This document shows, one piece after another, positions 26,921 through 41,138 of a stretch of DNA of 64,000 nucleotides. The notes below the pieces were generated by a model. That model ran no database searches. It was not told the DNA's origin and saw only the letters and a program-made list of their open reading frames with translations. Every line of letters begins with the position of its first letter. Position 1 is the stretch's first letter. The stretch covers positions 62,001 to 126,000 of the forward strand of contig NW_027488830.1 in NCBI RefSeq assembly GCF_050948215.1, written 5' to 3'. This stretch comes from Halictus rubicundus. Taxonomy: Eukaryota; Arthropoda; Insecta; Hymenoptera; Halictidae. The translations under genes and the position numbers were made by a program.

Positions 26921-28096
26921 AGAGGATAGGATAGGATAGAGAATAGGATATAGATTTGGATAGGATAGCGGATAGGATAGGATAGAGGATAGGATAGGAT
27001 AAAGGATAGGATACGATAGAGGATAGGATAGGATAGAGGATAGGATAGGATAAAGGATAGGATACGATAGAGGATAGGATAGGATAGAGGATAGGATAGG
27101 ATAGAGAATAGGATAGGATAGAGAATAGGATATAGGATTGGATAGGATAGAGAATATGATATAGGATTGGATAGGACAGAGGATAGAATAGGATAGAGGA
27201 TAGGATAGGATAGCGGATAGGATATGTTAGAGGATAGGATAGGATAGAGGATAGGATAGGATAAACGATAGGTTAGGATAGAGGATAGGATAGGATAGGA
27301 TAGAGGATAGGATAGGGTAGAGAATAGGTTAGGATAGAGGATAGGATATCATAGAGGAAAGGATAGGATAGAGAATAGGATACAGGATTGGATAGGATAG
27401 CGGATAGGATAGGATAGAGGATAGGATAGGATAGAGAATAGGATAGGATAGAGGATAGGATAGGATAGAGGATAGGATAGGATAGAGGATAGGATATCAT
27501 AGAGGATAGGATAGGATAGAGAATAGGATATAAGATTGGATAGGATAGCGGATAGGATAGGATAGAGAATAGGATAGGATAGAGGATAGGATAGGATCGA
27601 GAATAGGATAGGATAGAGGATAGGATAGGATAGGTGATAGGATAGGATAGACGATAGTATAGGATAGAGGATAGGATAGGATAGAGGATAGGATAGGATA
27701 GGATAGAGGATAGGATAGAATAGAGGATAGGATATGATAGAGGATAGGATATAGGATTGGATAGAATAGAGGATAGGATAGAGGATAGGATATGATAGAG
27801 GATAGGATATAGGATTGGATAGAATAGAGGATAGAATAGAGGATAGGATAGGATAGGATAGAGGATAGGATAGGATAGAGGATAGGATAGGATAGAGGAT
27901 AGGATAGGATAGGATAGAGGATAGGATAGGATAGAGGATAGGATAGGATAGAGGATAGGATAGGATAGAGGATAGGATAGGATGGAGAATAGGATAGGAT
28001 AGATGATAGGATAGGATACAGAATAGGATAGGATAGAGGATAGGATAGGATAGAGGATAGGATAGGATAGAGGATAGTATAGGATAGAGGATAGGA

Positions 28097-28284
28097 TATC
28101 ATAGAGGATAGGATAGGATAGAGAATAGGATATAAGATTGGATAGGATAGCGGATAGGATAGGATAGAGAATAGGATAGGATAGAGGATAGGATAGGATC
28201 GAGGATAGGATAGGATAGAGGATAGGATAGGATAGGTGATAGGATAGGATAGAGGATAGTATAGGATAGAGGATAGGATATCAT
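28097..28284 (+). repeat. TATCAT-to-TATCAT block with GGATC and GG-TGATA variants, 182-bp period
   Basis: Block between two TATCAT landmarks whose first bases are 182 bp apart (10 x 17 + 12). Inside it are a TA-spacer monomer (AGATT here and in several copies, GGATT in the 6,424 copy), a GC-spacer monomer, a monomer ending GGATC (making TCGA), a GG-spacer monomer starting TGATA, and a GTATA monomer. Copies with the same 182-bp spacing start at 6,424, 7,956, 18,504, 20,069, 25,814, 28,097 and 34,118. Identical spacing and shared internal variants show that they descend from one block. The 20,069 copy carries an extra ATTATA change. The block is absent from the right third of the window as far as I can see. 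Confidence 0.88.
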
Positions 28285-28800
28285 AGAGGATAGGATAGGA
28301 TAGAGGATAGGATAGGATAGTGGATAGGATAGGATAGAGGATAGGATAGAATAGAGGATAGGATAGAGGATAGGATAGGATAGGATAGAGGATAGGATAG
28401 GATAGAGAATAGGTTAGGATAGAGGATAGGATATCATAGAGGATAGGATAGGGCAGAGAATAGGATATAGGATTGGATAGGATAGGATAGGATAGGATAG
28501 AGGATAGGATAGGATAGAGGATAGGATAGGATAGAGGATAGGATAGGATAGAGAATAGGATAGGATAGAGGATAGGATAGGATAGAGGATATGATAGGAT
28601 AGAGGATAGGATAGGGTAGAGGATAGTATAGGATAGAGGATAGGATATCATAGAGGATAGGATAGGATAGAGAATAGGATATAGGATTGGATAGGATAGC
28701 GGATAGGATAGGATAGAGAATAGGATAGGATAGAGTATAGGATAGGATAGAGGATAGGATAGGATAGAGGATAGGATAGGATAGAGGATAGGATAGGATA

Positions 28801-28834
28801 GGGGATAGGATAGGATAGAGGATATGATAGGATA
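28801..28834 (+). repeat. 34-bp landmark: GG-spacer monomer followed by TGATA monomer (type copy)
   Basis: GG GGATA GGATA GGATA is followed by GA GGATA TGATA GGATA. The pair recurs in the same order dozens of times, for example near 931, 2,029, 8,875, 9,859, 22,072, 31,143, 37,164, 39,230, 41,236, 42,532, 47,424, 50,641, 59,452 and 63,711. It usually precedes the 131-bp module by about 50-100 bp, giving the general order GG/TGATA, GAATA-GAATA, GGATT, GC-TGTTA, AA-CGATA, GGTTA, TATCAT. That order is the nearest thing to a higher-order repeat unit, roughly 0.5-1 kb in length. Confidence 0.8.
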
Positions 28835-28885
28835 GAGGATAGGATAGGATAGAGGATAGAATAGAATAGAGGATAGGATAGGATA

Positions 28886-29016
28886 GAGAATAGGATATAG
28901 GATTGGATAGGATAGAGGATAGAATAGGATAGAGGATAGGATAGGATAGCGGATAGGATATGTTAGAGGATAGGATAGGATAGAGGATAGGATAGGATAA
29001 ACGATAGGATAGGATA
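28886..29016 (+). repeat. 131-bp landmark module: GGATT / GAATA / GC-TGTTA / AA-CGATA (type copy)
   Basis: Units in order: GA GAATA GGATA (12), TA GGATT GGATA GGATA, GA GGATA GAATA GGATA, consensus, GC GGATA GGATA TGTTA, consensus, consensus, AA CGATA GGATA GGATA (seven 17-bp units). The TGTTA followed by AAACG signature recurs in this order near 1,099, 3,833, 22,225, 24,287, 26,348, 27,225, 29,935, 31,315, 35,943, 37,325, 39,390, 41,397, 42,683, 43,861, 44,869, 45,833, 47,788, 50,802, 51,857, 52,828 and 55,887. The copies at 42,683, 43,861 and 50,802 share a private change in which TGTTA is followed by GG instead of GA. This module normally lies upstream of the GGTTA/TATCAT module. Confidence 0.85.
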
Positions 29017-32000
29017 GAGGATAGGATAGGATAGAGGATAGGATAGGATAGAGGATAGGATAGGATAGAGGATAGGATAGGATAGAGGATAGGATAGGAT
29101 AGAGGATAGGATAGGATAGGATAGAGGATAGGATAGGATAGAGAATAGGTTAGGATAGAGGATAGGATATCATAGAGGATAGGATAGGATAGAGAATAGG
29201 ATATAGGATTGGATAGGATAGCGGATAGGATAGGATAGAGGATAGGATAGGATAGAGGATAGGATATGATAGAGGATAGGATAGGATAGAGGATAGGATA
29301 GGATAGGATAGAGGATAGGATAGGATAGAGGATAGGATAGGATAGAGGATAGGATATGATAGAGGATAGTATAGGATAGAGGATAGGATAGGATGGAGAA
29401 TAGGATAGGATAGAGGATAGGATAGGATAGAGGATAGGATAGGATAGAGAATAGGATAGGATAGAGGATAGGATAGGATAGAGAATAGGATAGGATAGAG
29501 GATAGGATAGGATAGAGGATAGGATAGGATAGAGGATAGGATAGGATAGAGGATAGTATAGGATAGAGGATAGGATATCATAGAGGATAGGATAGGATAG
29601 AGAATAGGATATAGGATTGGATAGGATAGCGGATAGGATAGGATAGAGGATAGGATAGGATAAAGGATAGGATACGATAGAGGATAGCATAGGATAGAGG
29701 ATAGGATAGGATAGAGAATAGGATAGGATAGAGGATAGGATAGGATAGAGGATAGGATAGGATAGGGGATAGGATAGGATAGAGGATATGATAGGATAGA
29801 GGATAGGATAGGATAGAGGATAGGATAGAATAGAGGATAGGATAGGATAGAGAATAGGATATAGGATTGGATAGGATAGAGGATAGAATAGGATAGAGGA
29901 TAGGATAGGATAGCGGATAGGATATGTTAGAGGATAGGATAGGATAGAGGATAGGATAGGATAAACGATTGGATAGTATAGAGGATAGGATAGGATAGAG
30001 GATAGGATAGAGGATAGGATAGGATAGGATAGAGGATAGGATAGGATAGAGAATAGGTTAGGATAGAGGATAGGATATCATAGAGGATAGGATAGGATAG
30101 AGAATAGGATATAGGATTGGATAGGATAGAGGATAGGATATGATAGAGGATAGGATAGGATAGAGGATAGGATAGGATAGAGGATAGGATAGGATAGAGG
30201 ATAGGATAGGATAGAGGATAGGATAGGATAGAGGATAGTATAGGATAGAGGATAGGATAGGATGGAGAATAGGATAGGATAGAGGATAGGATAGGATAGA
30301 GAATAGGATAGGATAGAGGATAGGATAGGATAGAGAATAGGATAGGATAGAGGATAGGATAGGATAGAGGATAGGATAGGATAGAGGATAGGATAGGATA
30401 GAGGATAGTATAGGATAGAGGATAGGATATCGTAGAGGATAGGATAGGATAGAGAATAGGATATAGGATTGGATAGGATAGCGGATAGGATAGGATAGAG
30501 GATAGGATAGGATAAAGGATAGGATACGATAGAGGATAGCATAGGATAGAGGATAGGATAGGATAGAGGATAGGATAGGATAGAGGATAGGATAGGATAG
30601 GATAGAGGATAGGATAGGATAGAGGATAGGAGAGGATAGAGGATAGGATAGGATGGAGGATAGGATAGGATAGAGAATAGGATAGGATAGAGGATAGGAT
30701 AGGATAGAGGATAGGATAGGATAGAGGATAGGATAGGATAGAGGATAGTATAGGATAGAGGATAGGATAGGATGGAGAATAGGATAGGATAGAGGATAGG
30801 ATAGGATAGAGGATAGGATAGGATAGAGAATAGGATAGGATAGAGGATAGGATAGGATAGAGAATAGGATAGGATAGAGGATAGGATAGGATAGAGGATA
30901 GGATAGGATAGAGGATAGGATAGGATAGAGGATAGTATAGGATAGAGGATAGGATATCATAGAGGATAGGATAGGATAGAGAATAGGATATAGGATTGGA
31001 TAGGATAGCGGATAGGATAGGATAGAGGATAGGATAGGATAAAGGATAGGATACGATAGAGGATAGCATAGGATAGAGGATAGGATAGGATAGAGAATAG
31101 GATAGGATAGAGGATAGGATAGGATAGAGGATAGGATAGGATAGGGGATAGGATAGGATAGAGGATATGATAGGATAGAGGATAGGATAGGATAGAGGAT
31201 AGGATAGAATAGAGGATAGGATAGGATAGAGAATAGGATATAGGATTGGATAGGATAGAGGATAGAATAGGATAGAGGATAGGATAGGATAGCGGATAGG
31301 ATATGTTAGAGGATAGGATAGGATAGAGGATAGGATAGGATAAACGATTGGATAGTATAGAGGATAGGATAGGATAGAGGATAGGATAGAGGATAGGATA
31401 GGATAGGATAGAGGATAGGATAGGATAGAGAATAGGTTAGGATAGAGGATAGGATAGAATAGAGGATAGGATAGGATAGAGAATAGGATATAGGATTGGA
31501 TAGGATAGAGGATAGAATAGGATAGAGGATAGGATAGGATAGCGGATAGGATATGTTAGAGGATAGTATAGGATAGAGGATAGGATAGGATAAACGATTG
31601 GATAGTATAGAGGATAGGATAGGATAGAGGATAGGATAGAGGATAGGATAGGATAGGATAGAGGATAGGATAGGATAGAGAATAGGTTAGGATAGAGGAT
31701 AGGATATCATAGAGGATAGGATAGGATAGAGAATAGGATATAGGATTGGATAGGATAGAGGATAGGATATGATAGAGGATAGGATAGGATAGAGGATAGG
31801 ATAGGATAGAGGATAGGATAGGATAGAGGATAGGATAGGATAGAGAATAGGATAGGATAGAGGATAGGATAGGATAGAGGATAGGATAGGATAGAGGATA
31901 GGATAGGATAGAGGATAGGATAGGATAAACGATAGGATAGGATAGAGGATAGGATATGATAGAGGATAGGATAAGATAGAGGATAGGATAGGATAGGATA

Positions 32001-32851
32001 GAGGATAGGATAGGATAGAGGATAGGATAGGATAGAGGATACGATATAGGATTGGATAGGATAGAGGATAGAATAGGAGAGAGGATAGGATAGGATAGAG
32101 GATAGGATAGGATAGAGGATAGGATAGGATAGAGAATAGGATAGGATAGAGGATAGGATATAGGATTGGATAGGATAGAGGATAGGATATGATAGAGGAT
32201 AGGATAGGATAGAGGATAGGATAGGATAGAGGATAGGATAGGATAGAGGATAGGATAGGATAGAGGATAGGATAGGATAGAGGATAGTATAGGATAGAGG
32301 ATAGGATAGGATGGAGAATAGGATAGGATAGAGGATAGGATAGGATAGAGAATAGGATAGGATAGAGGATAGGATAGGATAGAGAATAGGATAGGATAGA
32401 GGATAGGATAGGATAGAGGATAGGATAGGATAGAGGATAGGATAGGATAGAGGATAGTATAGGATAGAGGATAGGATATCGTAGAGGATAGGATAGGATA
32501 GAGAATAGGATATAGGATTGGATAGGATAGCGGATAGGATAGGATAGAGGATAGGATAGGATAAAGGATAGGATACGATAGAGGATAGCATAGGATAGAG
32601 GATAGGATAGGATAGAGGATAGGATAGGATAGAGGATAGGATAGGATAGGATAGAGGATAGGATAGGATAGAGGATAGGATAGGATAGAGGATAGGAGAG
32701 GATAGAGGATAGGATAGGATGGAGGATAGGATAGGATAGAGAATAGGATAGGATAGAGGATAGGATAGGATAGAGGATAGGATAGGATAGAGGATAGGAT
32801 AGGATAGAGGATAGTATAGGATAGAGGATAGGATAGGATGGAGAATAGGAT

Positions 32852-35800
32852 AGGATAGCGGATAGGATAGGATAGAGGATAGTATAGGATAGAGGATAGG
32901 ATATCATAGAGGATAGGATAGGATAGAGAATAGGATATCATAGAGGATAGGATAGGATAGAGAATAGGATATAGATTTGGATAGGATAGCGGATAGGATA
33001 GGATAGAGGATAGGATAGGATAAAGGATAGGATACGATAGAGGATAGGATAGGATAGAGGATAGGATAGGATAAAGGATAGGATACGATAGAGGATAGGA
33101 TAGGATAGAGGATAGGATAGGATAGAGAATAGGATAGGATAGAGAATAGGATATAGGATTGGATAGGATAGAGAATATGATATAGGATTGGATAGGACAG
33201 AGGATAGAATAGGATAGAGGATAGGATAGGATAGCGGATAGGATATGTTAGAGGATAGGATAGGATAGAGGATAGGATAGGATAAACGATAGGTTAGGAT
33301 AGAGGATAGGATAGGATAGGATAGAGGATAGGATAGGGTAGAGAATAGGTTAGGATAGAGGATAGGATATCATAGAGGAAAGGATAGGATAGAGAATAGG
33401 ATACAGGATTGGATAGGATAGCGGATAGGATAGGATAGAGGATAGGATAGGATAGAGAATAGGATAGGATAGAGGATAGGATAGGATAGAGGATAGGATA
33501 GGATAGAGGATAGGATATCATAGAGGATAGGATAGGATAGAGAATAGGATATAAGATTGGATAGGATAGCGGATAGGATAGGATAGAGAATAGGATAGGA
33601 TAGAGGATAGGATAGGATCGAGAATAGGATAGGATAGAGGATAGGATAGGATAGGTGATAGGATAGGATAGACGATAGTATAGGATAGAGGATAGGATAG
33701 GATAGAGGATAGGATAGGATAGGATAGAGGATAGGATAGAATAGAGGATAGGATATGATAGAGGATAGGATATAGGATTGGATAGAATAGAGGATAGGAT
33801 AGAGGATAGGATATGATAGAGGATAGGATATAGGATTGGATAGAATAGAGGATAGAATAGAGGATAGGATAGGATAGGATAGAGGATAGGATAGGATAGA
33901 GGATAGGATAGGATAGAGGATAGGATAGGATAGGATAGAGGATAGGATAGGATAGAGGATAGGATAGGATAGAGGATAGGATAGGATAGAGGATAGGATA
34001 GGATGGAGAATAGGATAGGATAGATGATAGGATAGGATACAGAATAGGATAGGATAGAGGATAGGATAGGATAGAGGATAGGATAGGATAGAGGATAGTA
34101 TAGGATAGAGGATAGGATATCATAGAGGATAGGATAGGATAGAGAATAGGATATAAGATTGGATAGGATAGCGGATAGGATAGGATAGAGAATAGGATAG
34201 GATAGAGGATAGGATAGGATCGAGGATAGGATAGGATAGAGGATAGGATAGGATAGGTGATAGGATAGGATAGAGGATAGTATAGGATAGAGGATAGGAT
34301 ATCATAGAGGATAGGATAGGATAGAGGATAGGATAGGATAGTGGATAGGATAGGATAGAGGATAGGATAGAATAGAGGATAGGATAGAGGATAGGATAGG
34401 ATAGGATAGAGGATAGGATAGGATAGAGAATAGGTTAGGATAGAGGATAGGATATCATAGAGGATAGGATAGGGCAGAGAATAGGATATAGGATTGGATA
34501 GGATAGGATAGGATAGGATAGAGGATAGGATAGGATAGAGGATAGGATAGGATAGAGGATAGGATAGGATAGAGAATAGGATAGGATAGAGGATAGGATA
34601 GGATAGAGGATATGATAGGATAGAGGATAGGATAGGGTAGAGGATAGTATAGGATAGAGGATAGGATATCATAGAGGATAGGATAGGATAGAGAATAGGA
34701 TATAGGATTGGATAGGATAGCGGATAGGATAGGATAGAGAATAGGATAGGATAGAGTATAGGATAGGATAGAGGATAGGATAGGATAGAGGATAGGATAG
34801 GATAGAGGATAGGATAGGATAGGGGATAGGATAGGATAGAGGATATGATAGGATAGAGGATAGGATAGGATAGAGGATAGAATAGAATAGAGGATAGGAT
34901 AGGATAGAGAATAGGATATAGGATTGGATAGGATAGAGGATAGAATAGGATAGAGGATAGGATAGGATAGCGGATAGGATATGTTAGAGGATAGGATAGG
35001 ATAGAGGATAGGATAGGATAAACGATAGGATAGGATAGAGGATAGGATAGGATAGAGGATAGGATAGGATAGAGGATAGGATAGGATAGAGGATAGGATA
35101 GGATAGAGGATAGGATAGGATAGAGGATAGGATAGGATAGGATAGAGGATAGGATAGGATAGAGAATAGGTTAGGATAGAGGATAGGATATCATAGAGGA
35201 TAGGATAGGATAGAGAATAGGATATAGGATTGGATAGGATAGCGGATAGGATAGGATAGAGGATAGGATAGGATAGAGGATAGGATATGATAGAGGATAG
35301 GATAGGATAGAGGATAGGATAGGATAGGATAGAGGATAGGATAGGATAGAGGATAGGATAGGATAGAGGATAGGATATGATAGAGGATAGTATAGGATAG
35401 AGGATAGGATAGGATGGAGAATAGGATAGGATAGAGGATAGGATAGGATAGAGGATAGGATAGGATAGAGAATAGGATAGGATAGAGGATAGGATAGGAT
35501 AGAGAATAGGATAGGATAGAGGATAGGATAGGATAGAGGATAGGATAGGATAGAGGATAGGATAGGATAGAGGATAGTATAGGATAGAGGATAGGATATC
35601 ATAGAGGATAGGATAGGATAGAGAATAGGATATAGGATTGGATAGGATAGCGGATAGGATAGGATAGAGGATAGGATAGGATAAAGGATAGGATACGATA
35701 GAGGATAGCATAGGATAGAGGATAGGATAGGATAGAGAATAGGATAGGATAGAGGATAGGATAGGATAGAGGATAGGATAGGATAGGGGATAGGATAGGA

Positions 35801-38800
35801 TAGAGGATATGATAGGATAGAGGATAGGATAGGATAGAGGATAGGATAGAATAGAGGATAGGATAGGATAGAGAATAGGATATAGGATTGGATAGGATAG
35901 AGGATAGAATAGGATAGAGGATAGGATAGGATAGCGGATAGGATATGTTAGAGGATAGGATAGGATAGAGGATAGGATAGGATAAACGATTGGATAGTAT
36001 AGAGGATAGGATAGGATAGAGGATAGGATAGAGGATAGGATAGGATAGGATAGAGGATAGGATAGGATAGAGAATAGGTTAGGATAGAGGATAGGATATC
36101 ATAGAGGATAGGATAGGATAGAGAATAGGATATAGGATTGGATAGGATAGAGGATAGGATATGATAGAGGATAGGATAGGATAGAGGATAGGATAGGATA
36201 GAGGATAGGATAGGATAGAGGATAGGATAGGATAGAGGATAGGATAGGATAGAGGATAGTATAGGATAGAGGATAGGATAGGATGGAGAATAGGATAGGA
36301 TAGAGGATAGGATAGGATAGAGAATAGGATAGGATAGAGGATAGGATAGGATAGAGAATAGGATAGGATAGAGGATAGGATAGGATAGAGGATAGGATAG
36401 GATAGAGGATAGGATAGGATAGAGGATAGTATAGGATAGAGGATAGGATATCGTAGAGGATAGGATAGGATAGAGAATAGGATATAGGATTGGATAGGAT
36501 AGCGGATAGGATAGGATAGAGGATAGGATAGGATAAAGGATAGGATACGATAGAGGATAGCATAGGATAGAGGATAGGATAGGATAGAGGATAGGATAGG
36601 ATAGAGGATAGGATAGGATAGGATAGAGGATAGGATAGGATAGAGGATAGGAGAGGATAGAGGATAGGATAGGATGGAGGATAGGATAGGATAGAGAATA
36701 GGATAGGATAGAGGATAGGATAGGATAGAGGATAGGATAGGATAGAGGATAGGATAGGATAGAGGATAGTATAGGATAGAGGATAGGATAGGATGGAGAA
36801 TAGGATAGGATAGAGGATAGGATAGGATAGAGGATAGGATAGGATAGAGAATAGGATAGGATAGAGGATAGGATAGGATAGAGAATAGGATAGGATAGAG
36901 GATAGGATAGGATAGAGGATAGGATAGGATAGAGGATAGGATAGGATAGAGGATAGTATAGGATAGAGGATAGGATATCATAGAGGATAGGATAGGATAG
37001 AGAATAGGATATAGGATTGGATAGGATAGCGGATAGGATAGGATAGAGGATAGGATAGGATAAAGGATAGGATACGATAGAGGATAGCATAGGATAGAGG
37101 ATAGGATAGGATAGAGAATAGGATAGGATAGAGGATAGGATAGGATAGAGGATAGGATAGGATAGGGGATAGGATAGGATAGAGGATATGATAGGATAGA
37201 GGATAGGATAGGATAGAGGATAGGATAGAATAGAGGATAGGATAGGATAGAGAATAGGATATAGGATTGGATAGGATAGAGGATAGAATAGGATAGAGGA
37301 TAGGATAGGATAGCGGATAGGATATGTTAGAGGATAGGATAGGATAGAGGATAGGATAGGATAAACGATTGGATAGTATAGAGGATAGGATAGGATAGAG
37401 GATAGGATAGAGGATAGGATAGGATAGGATAGAGGATAGGATAGGATAGAGAATAGGTTAGGATAGAGGATAGGATAGAATAGAGGATAGGATAGGATAG
37501 AGAATAGGATATAGGATTGGATAGGATAGAGGATAGAATAGGATAGAGGATAGGATAGGATAGCGGATAGGATATGTTAGAGGATAGTATAGGATAGAGG
37601 ATAGGATAGGATAAACGATTGGATAGTATAGAGGATAGGATAGGATAGAGGATAGGATAGAGGATAGGATAGGATAGGATAGAGGATAGGATAGGATAGA
37701 GAATAGGTTAGGATAGAGGATAGGATATCATAGAGGATAGGATAGGATAGAGAATAGGATATAGGATTGGATAGGATAGAGGATAGGATATGATAGAGGA
37801 TAGGATAGGATAGAGGATAGGATAGGATAGAGGATAGGATAGGATAGAGGATAGGATAGGATAGAGAATAGGATAGGATAGAGGATAGGATAGGATAGAG
37901 GATAGGATAGGATAGAGGATAGGATAGGATAGAGGATAGGATAGGATAAACGATAGGATAGGATAGAGGATAGGATATGATAGAGGATAGGATAAGATAG
38001 AGGATAGGATAGGATAGGATAGAGGATAGGATAGGATAGAGGATAGGATAGGATAGAGGATACGATATAGGATTGGATAGGATAGAGGATAGAATAGGAG
38101 AGAGGATAGGATAGGATAGAGGATAGGATAGGATAGAGGATAGGATAGGATAGAGAATAGGATAGGATAGAGGATAGGATATAGGATTGGATAGGATAGA
38201 GGATAGGATATGATAGAGGATAGGATAGGATAGAGGATAGGATAGGATAGAGGATAGGATAGGATAGAGGATAGGATAGGATAGAGGATAGGATAGGATA
38301 GAGGATAGTATAGGATAGAGGATAGGATAGGATGGAGAATAGGATAGGATAGAGGATAGGATAGGATAGAGAATAGGATAGGATAGAGGATAGGATAGGA
38401 TAGAGAATAGGATAGGATAGAGGATAGGATAGGATAGAGGATAGGATAGGATAGAGGATAGGATAGGATAGAGGATAGTATAGGATAGAGGATAGGATAT
38501 CGTAGAGGATAGGATAGGATAGAGAATAGGATATAGGATTGGATAGGATAGCGGATAGGATAGGATAGAGGATAGGATAGGATAAAGGATAGGATACGAT
38601 AGAGGATAGCATAGGATAGAGGATAGGATAGGATAGAGGATAGGATAGGATAGAGGATAGGATAGGATAGGATAGAGGATAGGATAGGATAGAGGATAGG
38701 ATAGGATAGAGGATAGGAGAGGATAGAGGATAGGATAGGATGGAGGATAGGATAGGATAGAGAATAGGATAGGATAGAGGATAGGATAGGATAGAGGATA

Positions 38801-38872
38801 GGATAGGATAGAGGATAGGATAGGATAGAGGATAGTATAGGATAGAGGATAGGATAGGATGGAGAATAGGAT
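32852..38872 (+). repeat. 6,021-bp higher-order unit, copy 2
   Basis: Direct tandem partner of 26,831-32,851. The junction follows a GGATG GA GAATA monomer and enters a GC-spacer monomer. A third copy does not follow: after 38,872 the sequence continues with a GA-spacer monomer where the junction has GC. Instead, ~37.4-38.18 kb is copied again at ~39.5-40.25 kb at offset 2,066 bp. Copies this similar inside an otherwise diverged satellite mean either a very recent duplication or an assembly that repeated a read path. The sequence alone cannot separate these. Confidence 0.92.
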
Positions 38873-40129
38873 AGGATAGAGGATAGGATAGGATAGAGGA
38901 TAGGATAGGATAGAGAATAGGATAGGATAGAGGATAGGATAGGATAGAGAATAGGATAGGATAGAGGATAGGATAGGATAGAGGATAGGATAGGATAGAG
39001 GATAGGATAGGATAGAGGATAGTATAGGATAGAGGATAGGATATCATAGAGGATAGGATAGGATAGAGAATAGGATATAGGATTGGATAGGATAGCGGAT
39101 AGGATAGGATAGAGGATAGGATAGGATAAAGGATAGGATACGATAGAGGATAGCATAGGATAGAGGATAGGATAGGATAGAGAATAGGATAGGATAGAGG
39201 ATAGGATAGGATAGAGGATAGGATAGGATAGGGGATAGGATAGGATAGAGGATATGATAGGATAGAGGATAGGATAGGATAGAGGATAGGATAGAATAGA
39301 GGATAGGATAGGATAGAGAATAGGATATAGGATTGGATAGGATAGAGGATAGAATAGGATAGAGGATAGGATAGGATAGCGGATAGGATATGTTAGAGGA
39401 TAGGATAGGATAGAGGATAGGATAGGATAAACGATTGGATAGTATAGAGGATAGGATAGGATAGAGGATAGGATAGAGGATAGGATAGGATAGGATAGAG
39501 GATAGGATAGGATAGAGAATAGGTTAGGATAGAGGATAGGATAGAATAGAGGATAGGATAGGATAGAGAATAGGATATAGGATTGGATAGGATAGAGGAT
39601 AGAATAGGATAGAGGATAGGATAGGATAGCGGATAGGATATGTTAGAGGATAGTATAGGATAGAGGATAGGATAGGATAAACGATTGGATAGTATAGAGG
39701 ATAGGATAGGATAGAGGATAGGATAGAGGATAGGATAGGATAGGATAGAGGATAGGATAGGATAGAGAATAGGTTAGGATAGAGGATAGGATATCATAGA
39801 GGATAGGATAGGATAGAGAATAGGATATAGGATTGGATAGGATAGAGGATAGGATATGATAGAGGATAGGATAGGATAGAGGATAGGATAGGATAGAGGA
39901 TAGGATAGGATAGAGGATAGGATAGGATAGAGAATAGGATAGGATAGAGGATAGGATAGGATAGAGGATAGGATAGGATAGAGGATAGGATAGGATAGAG
40001 GATAGGATAGGATAAACGATAGGATAGGATAGAGGATAGGATATGATAGAGGATAGGATAAGATAGAGGATAGGATAGGATAGGATAGAGGATAGGATAG
40101 GATAGAGGATAGGATAGGATAGAGGATAC

Positions 40130-41138
40130 GATATAGGATTGGATAGGATAGAGGATAGAATAGGAGAGAGGATAGGATAGGATAGAGGATAGGATAGGAT
40201 AGAGGATAGGATAGGATAGAGAATAGGATAGGATAGAGGATAGGATAGGATAGAGGATAGGATAGGATAGAGGATAGGATAGAATAGAGAATAGGATATA
40301 GGATTGGATAGGATAGCGGATAGGATAGGATAGAGGATAGGATAGGATAGAGGATAGGATAGGATAGAGGATAGGATACGATAGAGGATAGGATAGGATA
40401 GAGGATAGGATAGGATAGAGGATAGGATAGGATAGGATAGAGGATAGGATAGGATAGAGGATAGGATATAGGATTGGAGAGAATAGAGGATAGGATAGAG
40501 GATAGGATAGGATAGAGAATAGGATAGGATAGAGCATAGGATAGGATAAACGATAGGATAGGATAGAGGATACGATAGGATAGAGGATACGATAGGATAG
40601 AGGATAGGATAGGATAGAGGATAGGATACGATAGGATAGAGGATAGGATAGGATAGAGGATAGGATCTGATAGAGGATAGGATAGGGTAGAGGATAGGAT
40701 AGGATGGAGAATAGGATATAGGATTGGATAGGATAGAGGATAGGATAGAGGATAGGATAGGATAGGATAGAGGATAGGATAGGATCGAGAATAGGTTAGG
40801 ATAGAGGATAGGATATCATAGAGGATAGGATAGGATAGAGAATAGGATAGGATAGAGGATAGGATAGGATAGAGAATAGGTTAGGATAGAGGATAGGATA
40901 TCATAGAGGATAGGATAGGATAGAGGATAGGATAGGATAGAGGATAGTATAGGATAGAGGATAGGATATCATAGAGGATAGGATAGGATAGAGAATAGGA
41001 TATAGGATTGGATAGGATAGAGGATAGGATAGGATAGAGGATATGATAGGATAGAGGATAGGATAGGATAGAGGATAGTATAGGATAGAGGATAGGATAT
41101 CATAGAGGATAGGATAGGATAGAGAATAGGATATAGGA
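40130..41138 (+). repeat. Segment D, copy 1 (partner ~49,450-50,476)
   Basis: Landmarks 9,338 bp apart: GGATCTGA 40,663/50,001, AGGATCGAGA 40,781/50,119, TATCAT 40,814/50,152, 40,899/50,237, 40,967/50,305 and 41,098/50,436. Slightly to the left, the AGGAGAG monomer at 40,161/49,482 gives 9,321 bp, one 17-bp monomer less. After 41,138 the copies part, but the GAATAGAATA landmark 41,291/50,697 resumes at 9,406 bp, four monomers more. The AGCATAGG-AAACG start of this block also recurs near 56.85 and 60.77 kb. Confidence 0.83.

Larger units (their letters stand above)
26831..32851 (+). repeat. 6,021-bp higher-order unit, copy 1
   Basis: First of two head-to-tail copies. Landmarks are repeated at exactly +6,021 bp: GC-spacer monomer 26,831/32,852, the unique AGATTTGG 26,951/32,972, AGAATATGAT 27,151/33,172, TATCAT 27,347/33,368, 27,495/33,516, 28,097/34,118, 28,432/34,453, 28,646/34,667, 29,168/35,189, 29,576/35,597, 30,076/36,097, 30,955/36,976 and 31,705/37,726, TATCGT 30,428/36,449 and 32,477/38,498, ATAAGATAG 31,971/37,992, AGGAGAG 32,694/38,715. 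Conceptual translations across 27.3-31.1 kb match those at +6,021 bp in several frames. I saw no difference at any landmark compared. An internal ~2.05-kb sub-duplication is visible (TATCGT 30,428/32,477, 2,049 bp; AGGAGAGG 30,628/32,694, 2,066 bp). Confidence 0.93.

Noticed and set aside
28886..28904. TATA-box-like GGATATAGG sequences as promoters
   Set aside because: They arise from the TA spacer next to GGATA, occur dozens of times in fixed module context, and no transcription unit is associated with them.
26831..38872. 6,021-bp unit as a transposon or integrated element
   Set aside because: The unit is internally the same satellite, with no terminal inverted repeats, target-site duplications or coding capacity. 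It is a higher-order duplication.
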